DNA of 64,000 bases from Planktothrix paucivesiculata PCC 9631. GTDB lineage: Bacteria > Cyanobacteriota > Cyanobacteriia > Cyanobacteriales > Microcoleaceae. The notes below the pieces were generated by a model. The model saw nothing but the letters and a program-made list of their open reading frames with translations. It was not told the DNA's origin and did not search any database. The stretch covers positions 116,372 through 180,371 of the forward strand of contig NZ_LR735004.1 in NCBI RefSeq assembly GCF_900009265.2, in the 5' to 3' direction. Shown here in pieces: positions 56,505-64,000 of this stretch. The first letter of the stretch is position 1; each line of letters opens with the position of its first letter. Both the position numbers and the translations under genes were made by a program.

Positions 56505-57089
56505 CTCATAACGACTTCGTGTAATTGGATTATAGCAATTTGTCTCCTCTCCTCTTAGTCTTGATCATATTAATAATACGCATCGGGCTCGAGAAACCGG
56601 GTTTTTTCCGAAAATACTGGGTTGTGACCCACATATTTTCTAAAAAACCCGGTTTCTTTGGTTGGGTGCGTAAGTCCTGTAAAAGATCGGGTCAAAAGCC
56701 AGTTAACATAATAATTAATTATAACTCCAGAGAGTTTGTTTTAAATTTTAAAAGATTTAGCTCAAAAACCGGATTTTTACCCAGAGATTATTAATAATTA
56801 TTCGCAATTACTTGACGGAATCATGGGGTTTGGGGTATTATGGCAAAAATAAACATCTGGGGAAGTATGACCTAACCCTAAAACCCTATCCTCAAACGGC
56901 GTAAATTGCTGAAAAGTCATCAAACCCTGACTTAATTTAGCCGTGGCGATGCACGGGTTTTTGGAAAAACTCAAGGGGCAATTTTGAGGCGAGTTGACAA
57001 AAAAGCAATTCTATGTATTAGCTGCCCGGACTTCCCACTTCCCCCAATTAACCTTACTATAATTTTGATTAACGTTAATGTGAATAATA
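56505..57089. other. 585-nt intergenic region with repeats
   Basis: No gene seen. It contains GAAACCGGGTTTTTT (56593) and its inverted partner AAAACCCGGTTTC (56645), and AAACCGGATTTTT near 56768, all from the dispersed palindrome family. A TATAAT at 57058-57063 is a likely -10 for the methyltransferase gene. An open frame of 89 codons across the repeats is not credible. Confidence 0.5.
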
Positions 57090-57752
57090 ATGATAGAACG
57101 TATCCCAGAAGCCGAAGTTATGGATACTTGGGAAGAAGCCAGCGAGTATGATGGGATGGACTTTAGCCAAGTTAACCAAGAATTTGCCGAATTTGCCCTA
57201 GAATTAGGGCCGGAAACCGGATTAATCTTAGATGCGGGAACCGGGACAGCGCGGATTCCGATTTTGATTGCTCAAAGGCGATCGCCATGGCAAATTATCG
57301 GAATTGATTTATCAGCAAATATGCTATTTATCGGGAATCAAAATATTCAGCAAGCGGGGTTAGAGGAGCAAATTAAATTAGAACAAGTGGATGCGAAACA
57401 GTTACCCTATGGCGATGCTACCTTTGATCTGGTAATTTCCAATAGTATTGTTCACCATCTACCCAACCCGATACTCTTTTTTCAAGAAATTCAGCGCGTT
57501 TTAAAACCCCAGGGGGGAATATTTCTCAGAGATTTAACTCGACCGAGTAGTGAAACAGAACTCAATAATTTAGTTCAACAATATGCCGGAGATAGTAATG
57601 ACCATCAGCAAAAACTATTTCGAGATTCATTACAAGCTGCTTATACCTTAGATGAAATCATTAACTTGATCGAGTCCGTCGGTTTAAATAATATGAGAAT
57701 TTATCAATCTTCTGATCGCCATTGGACAGCAGAAAGAAGCTATCTTAGTTAA
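57090..57752 (+). CDS. class I SAM-dependent methyltransferase (UbiE-like)
   Basis: 220 aa. The methyltransferase motifs are clear: LILDAGTGTARIPILIA (about 45-61), IIGIDLSANML, VDAKQLPYGDATFDLVISNSIVHHL, and RVLKPQGGIFLRDL. The C-terminal region completes a Methyltransf_11-type fold. Substrate unknown. It is convergent with the AEC transporter gene, 21 nt apart. Confidence 0.85.
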   Translation: MIERIPEAEVMDTWEEASEYDGMDFSQVNQEFAEFALELGPETGLILDAGTGTARIPILIAQRRSPWQIIGIDLSANMLFIGNQNIQQAGLEEQIKLEQVDAKQLPYGDATFDLVISNSIVHHLPNPILFFQEIQRVLKPQGGIFLRDLTRPSSETELNNLVQQYAGDSNDHQQKLFRDSLQAAYTLDEIINLIESVGLNNMRIYQSSDRHWTAERSYLS

Positions 57753-57773
57753 TTTTAAACCCAATACTGACTC

Positions 57774-58718
57774 CTAATTACCAAACAAAAATAACCAGAG
57801 GGGTAAGGTTAATAATAATAGTACAGAACCCATAGCTAAATTTGTCACCGCTAATTCCCGATCTAAATTAAAGGCTTCGGCTAATACTAAAGTAGCAAAA
57901 GCCGGAGGAGTTGCCATTTGTAAGACCAAAACTAATAACGGAGATCCCTTTAATCCTAATAGTGTTAATCCATAACCCAATACCAAAGGCACAATTAACA
58001 TTTTAATCACTAAACTCACAGAAGCGGGTCGGAAATGAGACCAGGAATTAAGCTGACTTAAACGCATTCCCATTAACACTAAAGTTAAGGCCACACTTCC
58101 CCAAGCAATGCCGCGTAACCCCTGTTCCATCGGATTTGGTAAAGGAATATTCCGCACCATTAAACCAATTACCATACTAATCAAAGCTGGATTAGTTAAC
58201 GATACCCCAACTAATTGCCAAGGATCTTGTTTTCCCATGCCAAACCTAGCAGCTAAAGCCACCCCTAAACCATAGGCGCCAATTACTGTTCCCAATCCAT
58301 CATAAAATACCGCCCAACCAAAATATTGAGGGCCGACTAATGCTAAACTCACCGGGAAACCAATATATCCGGTATTCCCTACCATAGCCGCCAATAAAAA
58401 ACTCCCTTGACCCGGGAGAGATTGGGGTAAAATATCCCATTTAGGAATACGACTTTGCCAGTATAAACCTATCGCCGCTAACCCCGCACCCAGGAAAATA
58501 GCAGCCCAAGCCACTAAAGGCGCAATCCAAATCGAACCCGATAAATCTGCTTTTCTCAAAAAAGCAATAATCGCGATCGGAACCACACCCCAATATAAAA
58601 TTTTACCTAAATAATAGGGAACAATGGCGGGTAATTTTCGACCTAAAATCCATCCGATTAAAACCCCGCCAATCAGCCATTGATAAAGTGTGAAAAGTTG
58701 ACTTACAGAATTAGACAT
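57774..58718 (-). CDS. AEC family transporter
   Basis: 314 aa auxin-efflux-carrier family membrane protein with about ten helices: LIGWILGRKLPAIVPYYLGKILYW near the start, then VGNTGYIGFPVSLALVG and the late LVLQMATPPAFATLVLAEAFN. The family exports or imports organic acids (malate, malonate); specificity is not readable. Isolated on the minus strand and divergent from the VanY-like gene. Confidence 0.88.
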   Translation of the reverse strand: MSNSVSQLFTLYQWLIGGVLIGWILGRKLPAIVPYYLGKILYWGVVPIAIIAFLRKADLSGSIWIAPLVAWAAIFLGAGLAAIGLYWQSRIPKWDILPQSLPGQGSFLLAAMVGNTGYIGFPVSLALVGPQYFGWAVFYDGLGTVIGAYGLGVALAARFGMGKQDPWQLVGVSLTNPALISMVIGLMVRNIPLPNPMEQGLRGIAWGSVALTLVLMGMRLSQLNSWSHFRPASVSLVIKMLIVPLVLGYGLTLLGLKGSPLLVLVLQMATPPAFATLVLAEAFNLDRELAVTNLAMGSVLLLLTLPLWLFLFGN

Positions 58719-58807
58719 AAAAGTGTTTACCCTTCGCTGTTGATCAAGAAAGGCTTGTGATGGATGACTAAATAGGGGATTATCTAATAAAATTGAGACT
58801 TTAATGG

Positions 58808-59668
58808 ATGTCAGGAGTCAAGCCGTTGAAGAATTCTAGTCTACCGAAACCAGCCGAAACTGTAGCTGATGGAGCAATAGAAGATATTCCCGAGGCGATA
58901 CGAGATATCCCCGTGCTTGGGGTCGTTTCCTCGGGTTCGTCTGTAAAGCCAGGGCTATTCTGGAAAATGCTAGGGTTAGCCGTGGTCGCCTTCTGTACTG
59001 CTTTAGTGATGAATTATCAATTTGGAATTCTGGCTCCTCGGTCTGATCTCCCTATTATAGAAACCCCAAGTCCTGTAATCACAGCCTCACCCTCTGTGTC
59101 CGCATCCGTGACGCCCCAGCCTACGAGTTCTCCGACTCCTAGCCTTCCCGATAATTTATTGGGTCATCTTCCCTATCCCGAAGCCCCGGAAGCCGAGTTA
59201 AAAAGTATTACGGCGGATGGGGGACATCGGTTACGCAAGGTCGCCGCTAAAGCCTATCAAGAAATGGAACAGGATGCCCGAGCCAGTGGGGTCAGTTTAG
59301 TGCCGATTTCCACCTTTCGTAGTGTTAAAGACCAGGAAATCATCTTTTTTGAAATTAAAGCCCAACGGGGACAGGTGGCGACGAAACGGGCGGAGGTCAG
59401 TGCTCCTCCGGGTTATAGTGAACATCATACGGGTTATGCCATCGATATTGGAGACGGGGCCAGACCCTCTACGGATTTAAGTGTTAGCTTTGAAGAAACC
59501 CCGGCCTATCAATGGTTAAAAGATCATGCCGCTTTTTATAGTTTTGAGTTATCCTTTCCTAAAGATAATCCCCAGGGAGTGAGTTATGAACCCTGGCATT
59601 GGCGTTTTGTGGGAGACCGCCATAGTTTAGAAACTTTTTATAAAGCCAGAAACCAAAAGGAAAATTGA
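58808..59668 (+). CDS. D-alanyl-D-alanine carboxypeptidase family protein (VanY/M15B)
   Basis: 286 aa. The protein has a cytoplasmic N-terminal ~55 residues, one membrane helix (about 57-75), a Ser/Pro/Thr-rich spacer and an M15B zinc peptidase domain (about 125-280). Zinc and catalytic signatures: SEHHTGYAIDIGD (His, Asp) and EPWHWRFVG (Glu, His). It trims D-Ala from peptidoglycan stem peptides. Its stop overlaps the ATG of the next gene (TGATG), so the two are coupled. Confidence 0.9.
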   Translation: MSGVKPLKNSSLPKPAETVADGAIEDIPEAIRDIPVLGVVSSGSSVKPGLFWKMLGLAVVAFCTALVMNYQFGILAPRSDLPIIETPSPVITASPSVSASVTPQPTSSPTPSLPDNLLGHLPYPEAPEAELKSITADGGHRLRKVAAKAYQEMEQDARASGVSLVPISTFRSVKDQEIIFFEIKAQRGQVATKRAEVSAPPGYSEHHTGYAIDIGDGARPSTDLSVSFEETPAYQWLKDHAAFYSFELSFPKDNPQGVSYEPWHWRFVGDRHSLETFYKARNQKEN

Positions 59669-60375
59669 TGAGAACCACCAGTTTGAATCTAATTGCCATT
59701 AGTGTTTTCTGTATGACGCTATCGGTGTTATTGAGTCCCATCTTGAATATTTCGCCCTTTGTTCCGGCGGGTATTACTTTTTTTTTCTTAGGGGTTGCCA
59801 CTTTAGATGTTTTTCAGTTTCAAGGTCAGGGGGCGAGTTTATTAGTTGATAGGTTAGCCGGAACTTCTGCATCTACTCGGGAGCGAATTTTACACCATGA
59901 AGCCGGACATTTTTTAGTAGCCTATTTGATGAAAATTCCGATTCAGGGATATGCCTTAAATGGCTGGGAAGCCTTTAAACAGGGCTTTAAAGCTCAAGGA
60001 GGGGTGCAGTTTGCCGATCAAATATTATGGGAACAATTACAACAAGGTAAAATTTCTGCCCAGGTTTTAGATCGTTATTGTGCCGTTTGGATGGGGGGAA
60101 TTGCCGCCGAAACCTTAGTATTTGAAAAGGCGGAAGGAGGCCGGGAAGACCGAGAAAAAATTACGGCGATTTGGACTCAGTTACAACGCCCTTTGAGTGA
60201 GGCTAAAATCAAAGAACGTTGGGCAATATTACAAGCTAAAACAGTAATTGAAACTCACAAATTAGCTTATTTTTCCTTAGTAGAAGCCATGAAAAATCGA
60301 GCTTCTGTGGAAGATTGTTGTCAAATGATAGAAAAGTTCAAAAATGTCGAAGGAGGGTTAACAGTTGACGGTTAA
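59668..60375 (+). CDS. M41-like zinc protease without AAA domain
   Basis: 235 aa from the ATG at 59668. Two membrane segments (about 8-24 and 28-48) precede a peptidase domain with the zinc site HHEAGHFLVAYL (about 86-97), WMGGIAAETLVFEKAEGGREDREK (third ligand region) and a helical end, like the protease part of FtsH but with no AAA+ ATPase. Such stand-alone M41-like proteins are common in cyanobacteria. Coupled to the VanY-like gene, so both may act at the cell wall or membrane (inference). Confidence 0.8.
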   Translation: MRTTSLNLIAISVFCMTLSVLLSPILNISPFVPAGITFFFLGVATLDVFQFQGQGASLLVDRLAGTSASTRERILHHEAGHFLVAYLMKIPIQGYALNGWEAFKQGFKAQGGVQFADQILWEQLQQGKISAQVLDRYCAVWMGGIAAETLVFEKAEGGREDREKITAIWTQLQRPLSEAKIKERWAILQAKTVIETHKLAYFSLVEAMKNRASVEDCCQMIEKFKNVEGGLTVDG

Positions 60376-60531
60376 ACTGATAATATCAAGGCCAGACGAT
60401 GGGAACATAGCTAATTTAGATGCAGCAATTATCGATTTATGCTGTTATGAATAGAGGATAGCCAGGGGAAGAATTACAGAGAATAGCCCAACGGGGCGAC
60501 GGCTAATTATTAAAGCCAAGGGGAGAATTTT

Positions 60532-60894
60532 ATGACCTTTGAACAAATCTATCAATTTTTCCAAGAACCGCCCCCTATCTATCTCAATAAAGAACTGGCG
60601 GTTTGCTATATCCTATCTGTATTGCTCGAAAAGGACTCCTATGGAACTGAACTAATTGAACAACTGGAGCAGGAATATTCTAATTATCGATTATCGGATA
60701 CGGTGCTTTACAGCGCCCTGAAATTTTTGGAAAAACAAGGAACAATTACGGGATATTGGCAAAAGGTGGAAGGTCGGGGACGCCCTCGCCGGATGTATCA
60801 AATTCTACCAGAATATCAACCCCAAGCTCAAGAGTTAGCCGGACTTTGGCATCAATACACCTCGGGTCACGGTAAACGACAAATCAATCATTGA
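60532..60894 (+). CDS. PadR-family transcriptional regulator
   Basis: 120 aa winged-helix repressor. PadR features are LAVCYILSVLLEKDSYGTELIEQLE, then LSDTVLYSALKFLEKQGTITGYWQ and GRGRPRRMYQILPEY. AGGGGAGAA lies about 6 nt before the ATG. Target genes are not evident; it lies alone between the M41-like gene and uvrB. Confidence 0.9.
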   Translation: MTFEQIYQFFQEPPPIYLNKELAVCYILSVLLEKDSYGTELIEQLEQEYSNYRLSDTVLYSALKFLEKQGTITGYWQKVEGRGRPRRMYQILPEYQPQAQELAGLWHQYTSGHGKRQINH

Positions 60895-61049
60895 CCACTC
60901 TCACCGTCTGTTGGCAGTACCTGCGGTAAGGCGTAGACACGCTCGATTCTAACTCCAGGTGCTGCGTCCAGACTTTGATCCAAAGGAGTAGAGGTTTCTA
61001 GTCCAATCTCTTTCTTTGTGTCTTAGTGTCTTTGTGGTTTTAAAAAAAC

Positions 61050-63047
61050 CTAATGTCCAATCAGTTTATCCCGTAACTGTTTAATCCGATCTCGCAACTT
61101 AGCTGCTTCTTCAAATTCCAATTTTTTAGCCGCACCTTTCATCTGAGTTTCTAACTGGATAATTAAATCAGGAATACTTTCTAAGGGAAATTCCTCTAAG
61201 GTTTCTATCTGTTTCCCAGTGGTTTGAGCATTTAACCGCCGGGACACATCCAGAAATTCTAAAATAGAATTACTATATTTTTTAATAATTTGTTGGGGAA
61301 TAATTCCATGTTTTTGATTGTATTTCTGTTGAATTTCCCGCCGTCGGTTAGTTTCCTCAATGGCTTTAATCATACTTTTGGTTAAATTATCCCCATATAA
61401 AATTGCCTGTCCTCGGATATTCCGCGCCGCCCGTCCGATGGTTTGAATTAGTGATCGATGCGATCGCAAAAACCCCTCCTTATCCGCATCTAAAATAGCC
61501 ACTAGAGACACCTGGGGTAAATCCAACCCTTCCCGCAATAAATTCACCCCAATTAACACATCAAACTCCCGATTTTGTAACCCTTGAATAATTTCAATCC
61601 GTTGAATAGATTGGATTTCCGAATGCAGATATCTAACATTAACTCCCCTTTCTTGCAAATATTCCGTTAAATCTTCCGCCATTTTTTTGGTTAAGGTCGT
61701 AATTAAAACCCGCTCATCTCTAATCACTCTTTCTTGAATTTCCCCATATAAATCATCAACCTGTCCTGAAGTGGGACGGACAAAAACTTCTGGATCAATT
61801 ACTCCCGTCGGACGAATAATTTGCTCCACCACTTGACCTTGAGATTGTTCAATTTCCCAATCTCCCGGCGTCGCTGAAACAAAAATACATTGATTCACCG
61901 TTTGCCAAAATTCTTCCGATTTCAACGGACGATTATCCGCCGCACTAGGTAAACGAAACCCATGATCAATTAAGACCTTTTTTCGCGCTTGATCGCCATT
62001 ATACATTCCTCGAATTTGAGGTACACTGACGTGAGATTCATCCACAATTAATAACCAATCATTGGGAAAATAATTGATTAAACATTCTGGAGGTTCTCCC
62101 GCCTGTCTTCCCGCCAACTGACGGGAATAATTTTCTACCCCATTACAATATCCCACCTCCCGCAACATTTCCAAATCATAACGGGTGCGTTGGGATAACC
62201 GTTGTGCTTCTAATAGTTTACCTTGACTTTCGAGGGTATTTACCTGTTGTTTTAATTCCTCTTCTATATCATCACAGGCTATTTCTAAACGATCTTCTGG
62301 AGTAACAAAATGTCGGGCAGGATAAATATTTAAACTGTCTAAACTTTGCAAAACATCGCCGGTAACTGGGTCTGTATAACGAATGGCTTCAATTTCATCT
62401 CCAAAAAATTCTACTCTAATAATTCTATCTTCATAAGCGGGGCCAATTTCTAAAACATCTCCTTTAACCCGAAACCTTCCCCGGGTTAACTCAACATCAT
62501 TGCGGGTATATTGTACCGATACTAATTCCCGTAACAATTCCCGTTGATCAACTTCTTCTCCCACCTGCAAGGAAATAGCAGCTTTTAAATATTCGGCGGG
62601 CATTCCTAACCCGTAAATACAGCTAATTGAAGCTACAACAATCACATCTCGCCGTTCAAATAAAGAGCGAGTAGCCGAATGGCGGAGCATATCAATTTCC
62701 TCATTAATTGATGAGGTTTTTTCAATATAAGTATCGGTGACAGGAAGATAGGCTTCCGGTTGATAATAGTCGTAATAACTAATAAAATATTCCACCGCAT
62801 TCTCAGGAAAAAATGAGCGAAACTCGTTACATAATTGGGCGGCGAGGGTTTTGTTATGGGCTAAAACCAGAGTCGGACGTCCGATTTTTTCAATTACCGA
62901 GGCGATGGTAAAGGTTTTTCCGGTTCCTGTTGCCCCCAGGAGGGTGCTGAAGGGTTGCCCGCTTTGAATATTATCGGTGAGTTGGGCGATCGCCTGCGGC
63001 TGGTCTCCCAGGGGCTGAAAGGGGGCATGAAGTTTAAAGGGTTTCAT
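61050..63047 (-). CDS. uvrB: excinuclease ABC subunit B
   Basis: Helicase-like subunit of nucleotide excision repair, 665 aa. Walker A GATGTGKT (about 38-45), beta-hairpin region [17 protein letters not shown] (Walker B), QTIGRAARN and a C-terminal UVR domain (about 625-660) that contacts UvrC. ATG at 63047 preferred to an overlapping GTG at 63050. The usual length, apparently intact. Confidence 0.97.
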   Translation of the reverse strand: MKPFKLHAPFQPLGDQPQAIAQLTDNIQSGQPFSTLLGATGTGKTFTIASVIEKIGRPTLVLAHNKTLAAQLCNEFRSFFPENAVEYFISYYDYYQPEAYLPVTDTYIEKTSSINEEIDMLRHSATRSLFERRDVIVVASISCIYGLGMPAEYLKAAISLQVGEEVDQRELLRELVSVQYTRNDVELTRGRFRVKGDVLEIGPAYEDRIIRVEFFGDEIEAIRYTDPVTGDVLQSLDSLNIYPARHFVTPEDRLEIACDDIEEELKQQVNTLESQGKLLEAQRLSQRTRYDLEMLREVGYCNGVENYSRQLAGRQAGEPPECLINYFPNDWLLIVDESHVSVPQIRGMYNGDQARKKVLIDHGFRLPSAADNRPLKSEEFWQTVNQCIFVSATPGDWEIEQSQGQVVEQIIRPTGVIDPEVFVRPTSGQVDDLYGEIQERVIRDERVLITTLTKKMAEDLTEYLQERGVNVRYLHSEIQSIQRIEIIQGLQNREFDVLIGVNLLREGLDLPQVSLVAILDADKEGFLRSHRSLIQTIGRAARNIRGQAILYGDNLTKSMIKAIEETNRRREIQQKYNQKHGIIPQQIIKKYSNSILEFLDVSRRLNAQTTGKQIETLEEFPLESIPDLIIQLETQMKGAAKKLEFEEAAKLRDRIKQLRDKLIGH

Positions 63048-63191
63048 CACTCAACTTGATTAAGGGTTCAACTAGGATAACAGCTAATTTATTGTTGAGC
63101 ATTGGCTGGTTTCAACTGAACACAACTCAAAGAAGATTGCTATGGTGTATGCTAAGTTTTATTAAGTTTTTTGGCTTGCTGAGAGGACATT

Positions 63192-63662
63192 ATGGATTCA
63201 CCGATTCTAGTAGCGATTAAACCTTGGCTGAATTTTTTTCACCCGGTCTTGATGTGGATTTTGTTAGGATTATCCATTTATGCGATGTATTTGGGCGTGC
63301 AAATTCGTCGTACCCGGGAAGCGGACGCAGACACCAAAAAAGAGTTAATTAAGGGGAAATTCAATATTAAACATCACCAAATTGGCTCAATATTACTGGC
63401 TTTAATGGTGTTAGGAAGTATTGGCGGCATGGGTGTGACTTATATTAACAACGGCAAACTGTTTGTCGGCCCCCACCTATTAGCGGGACTGGGAATGACC
63501 GGAATGATTGCAATTTCTGCGTCCTTAACTCCCTATATGCAAAAAGGGGTTAATTGGGCTAGATATAGTCATATTACCCTGAATACTATCATCCTGGGAC
63601 TGTTTGCCTGGCAAGCAGTAACCGGAGTAGAAATCGTCCAACGAATTATTAGTAAAATGTGA
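63192..63662 (+). CDS. DUF4079 domain membrane protein
   Basis: 156 aa with four membrane helices. Family stretch WLNFFHPVLMWILLGLSIYAMYLGVQIRRTR opens the protein; KGKFNIKHHQIGSILLALMVLGSIGGMG and ARYSHITLNTIILGLFAWQAVTGVEIV follow. The conserved His residues on helices could bind haem, as in cytochrome b561-like proteins, but this is not established. Common in cyanobacteria and plants. Confidence 0.88.
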   Translation: MDSPILVAIKPWLNFFHPVLMWILLGLSIYAMYLGVQIRRTREADADTKKELIKGKFNIKHHQIGSILLALMVLGSIGGMGVTYINNGKLFVGPHLLAGLGMTGMIAISASLTPYMQKGVNWARYSHITLNTIILGLFAWQAVTGVEIVQRIISKM

Positions 63663-64000
63663 TCCGTCAGGGAATAAAAAATAAGCTGTTACTCTCAAAA
63701 ATGGGGTTAAGTCAGGTGTGAGGAATCCAGAATAATCCCATTTGATGAGAGTGCAGCTTAACGGGGAATGAACTGATAGGTTTTCTTAGCTAACTCTAGG
63801 AAGTTGAGCATCAGGTTTCTAGTTTAGTTGATTTGATTCATTCTAAAAAGTCCTAATTATTTATTTTCCCCCCAATGTTGGGGGCTAGGGGGCTAGATAG
63901 CTTGAAATGTATACTGTTTAGAATGCTAAGGTTATGAAGGATTGATCAGCAGTTTTAGAGACTATTTCTCAAGCAGCAATATTTGCCCCCTAAATCCCCC
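63663..64000. other. 338-nt end region without gene
   Basis: No gene seen. It contains a perfect hairpin CCCCCAA-TG-TTGGGGG at 63869-63884 and ends with CCCCCTAAATCCCCC, the familiar outer end of cyanobacterial insertion elements, so a mobile element may begin at or beyond the window edge. Confidence 0.45.

Noticed and set aside
56525..56794. 89-codon open frame upstream of the methyltransferase
   Set aside because: It runs through inverted GAAACC repeats, has no ribosome-binding site and no protein-like composition.

Overview
The window looks like a chromosome segment of a filamentous, non-heterocystous cyanobacterium of the Planktothrix/Oscillatoria type. The evidence is AT-rich coding DNA, frequent HIP1 octamers (GCGATCGC), heptanucleotide tandem repeats, an NTRC-type thioredoxin reductase, three glycine-rich RRM proteins, a pseudo-orthocaspase, a GUN4-kinase, Uma2 and CATRA genes, a DUF4079 protein and a TIGR02921-type PEP-CTERM protein. 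The genus is an inference. I saw no tRNA, rRNA or CRISPR array.

Layout. 1-4.5 kb: EamA exporter, unknown membrane protein, pirin and a GH57 glycogen branching enzyme. 4.6-9.2 kb (minus): siroheme methyltransferase, an OmpR-type response regulator and overlapping histidine kinase, a duplicated PepSY-type membrane protein, and two tandem pilin-like proteins. 9.5-14.8 kb: LysR regulator, baeRF3-like protein, FAD amine oxidase, GltS and a Cys-rich membrane protein. 14.9-16.3 kb: a RAYT transposase among 28-nt palindromes, plus a cold-shock-domain membrane protein. 16.3-21 kb: aconitase B, then a decayed HicBA pair, a diverged leftover of an acnB 3' end and two unknown membrane proteins. 21-29.5 kb (minus): pseudo-orthocaspase, Sat, FabF and AcpP with a hairpin-rich leader, then a four-gene membrane/methyltransferase operon.

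29.9-43 kb (plus): sugar nucleotidyltransferase/mutase-like fusion, SSB paralogue, GGDEF-EAL enzyme, three rbp genes with duplicated leaders, PEP-CTERM VIT/vWA protein, ABC-3 metal permease and a secreted protein. 43-50.4 kb is the rearranged accessory region: a kinase-GUN4 gene with a scrambled 3' end, a Uma2 gene flanked by two copies of a MITE, a complete ISAs1-type insertion sequence, and a CATRA conflict system whose CHAT protease has lost its 5' part at the IS edge. 50.5-64 kb returns to housekeeping and conserved cyanobacterial genes: vWA protein, GT60-like glycosyltransferase, YggT, NTRC, methyltransferase, AEC transporter, VanY-like peptidase with an M41-like protease, PadR regulator, UvrB and DUF4079.

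Two themes link the accessory parts. First, one palindrome family (arms GTAGGGG/CCCCTAC, 14-nt self-complementary core) recurs at least six times, lies inside two reading frames, and matches the start of the MITE ends; the RAYT gene is the obvious candidate for moving it. Second, several defence-like or toxin-like modules (HicBA, CATRA, GUN4-kinase) are visibly decayed or rearranged next to these repeats.
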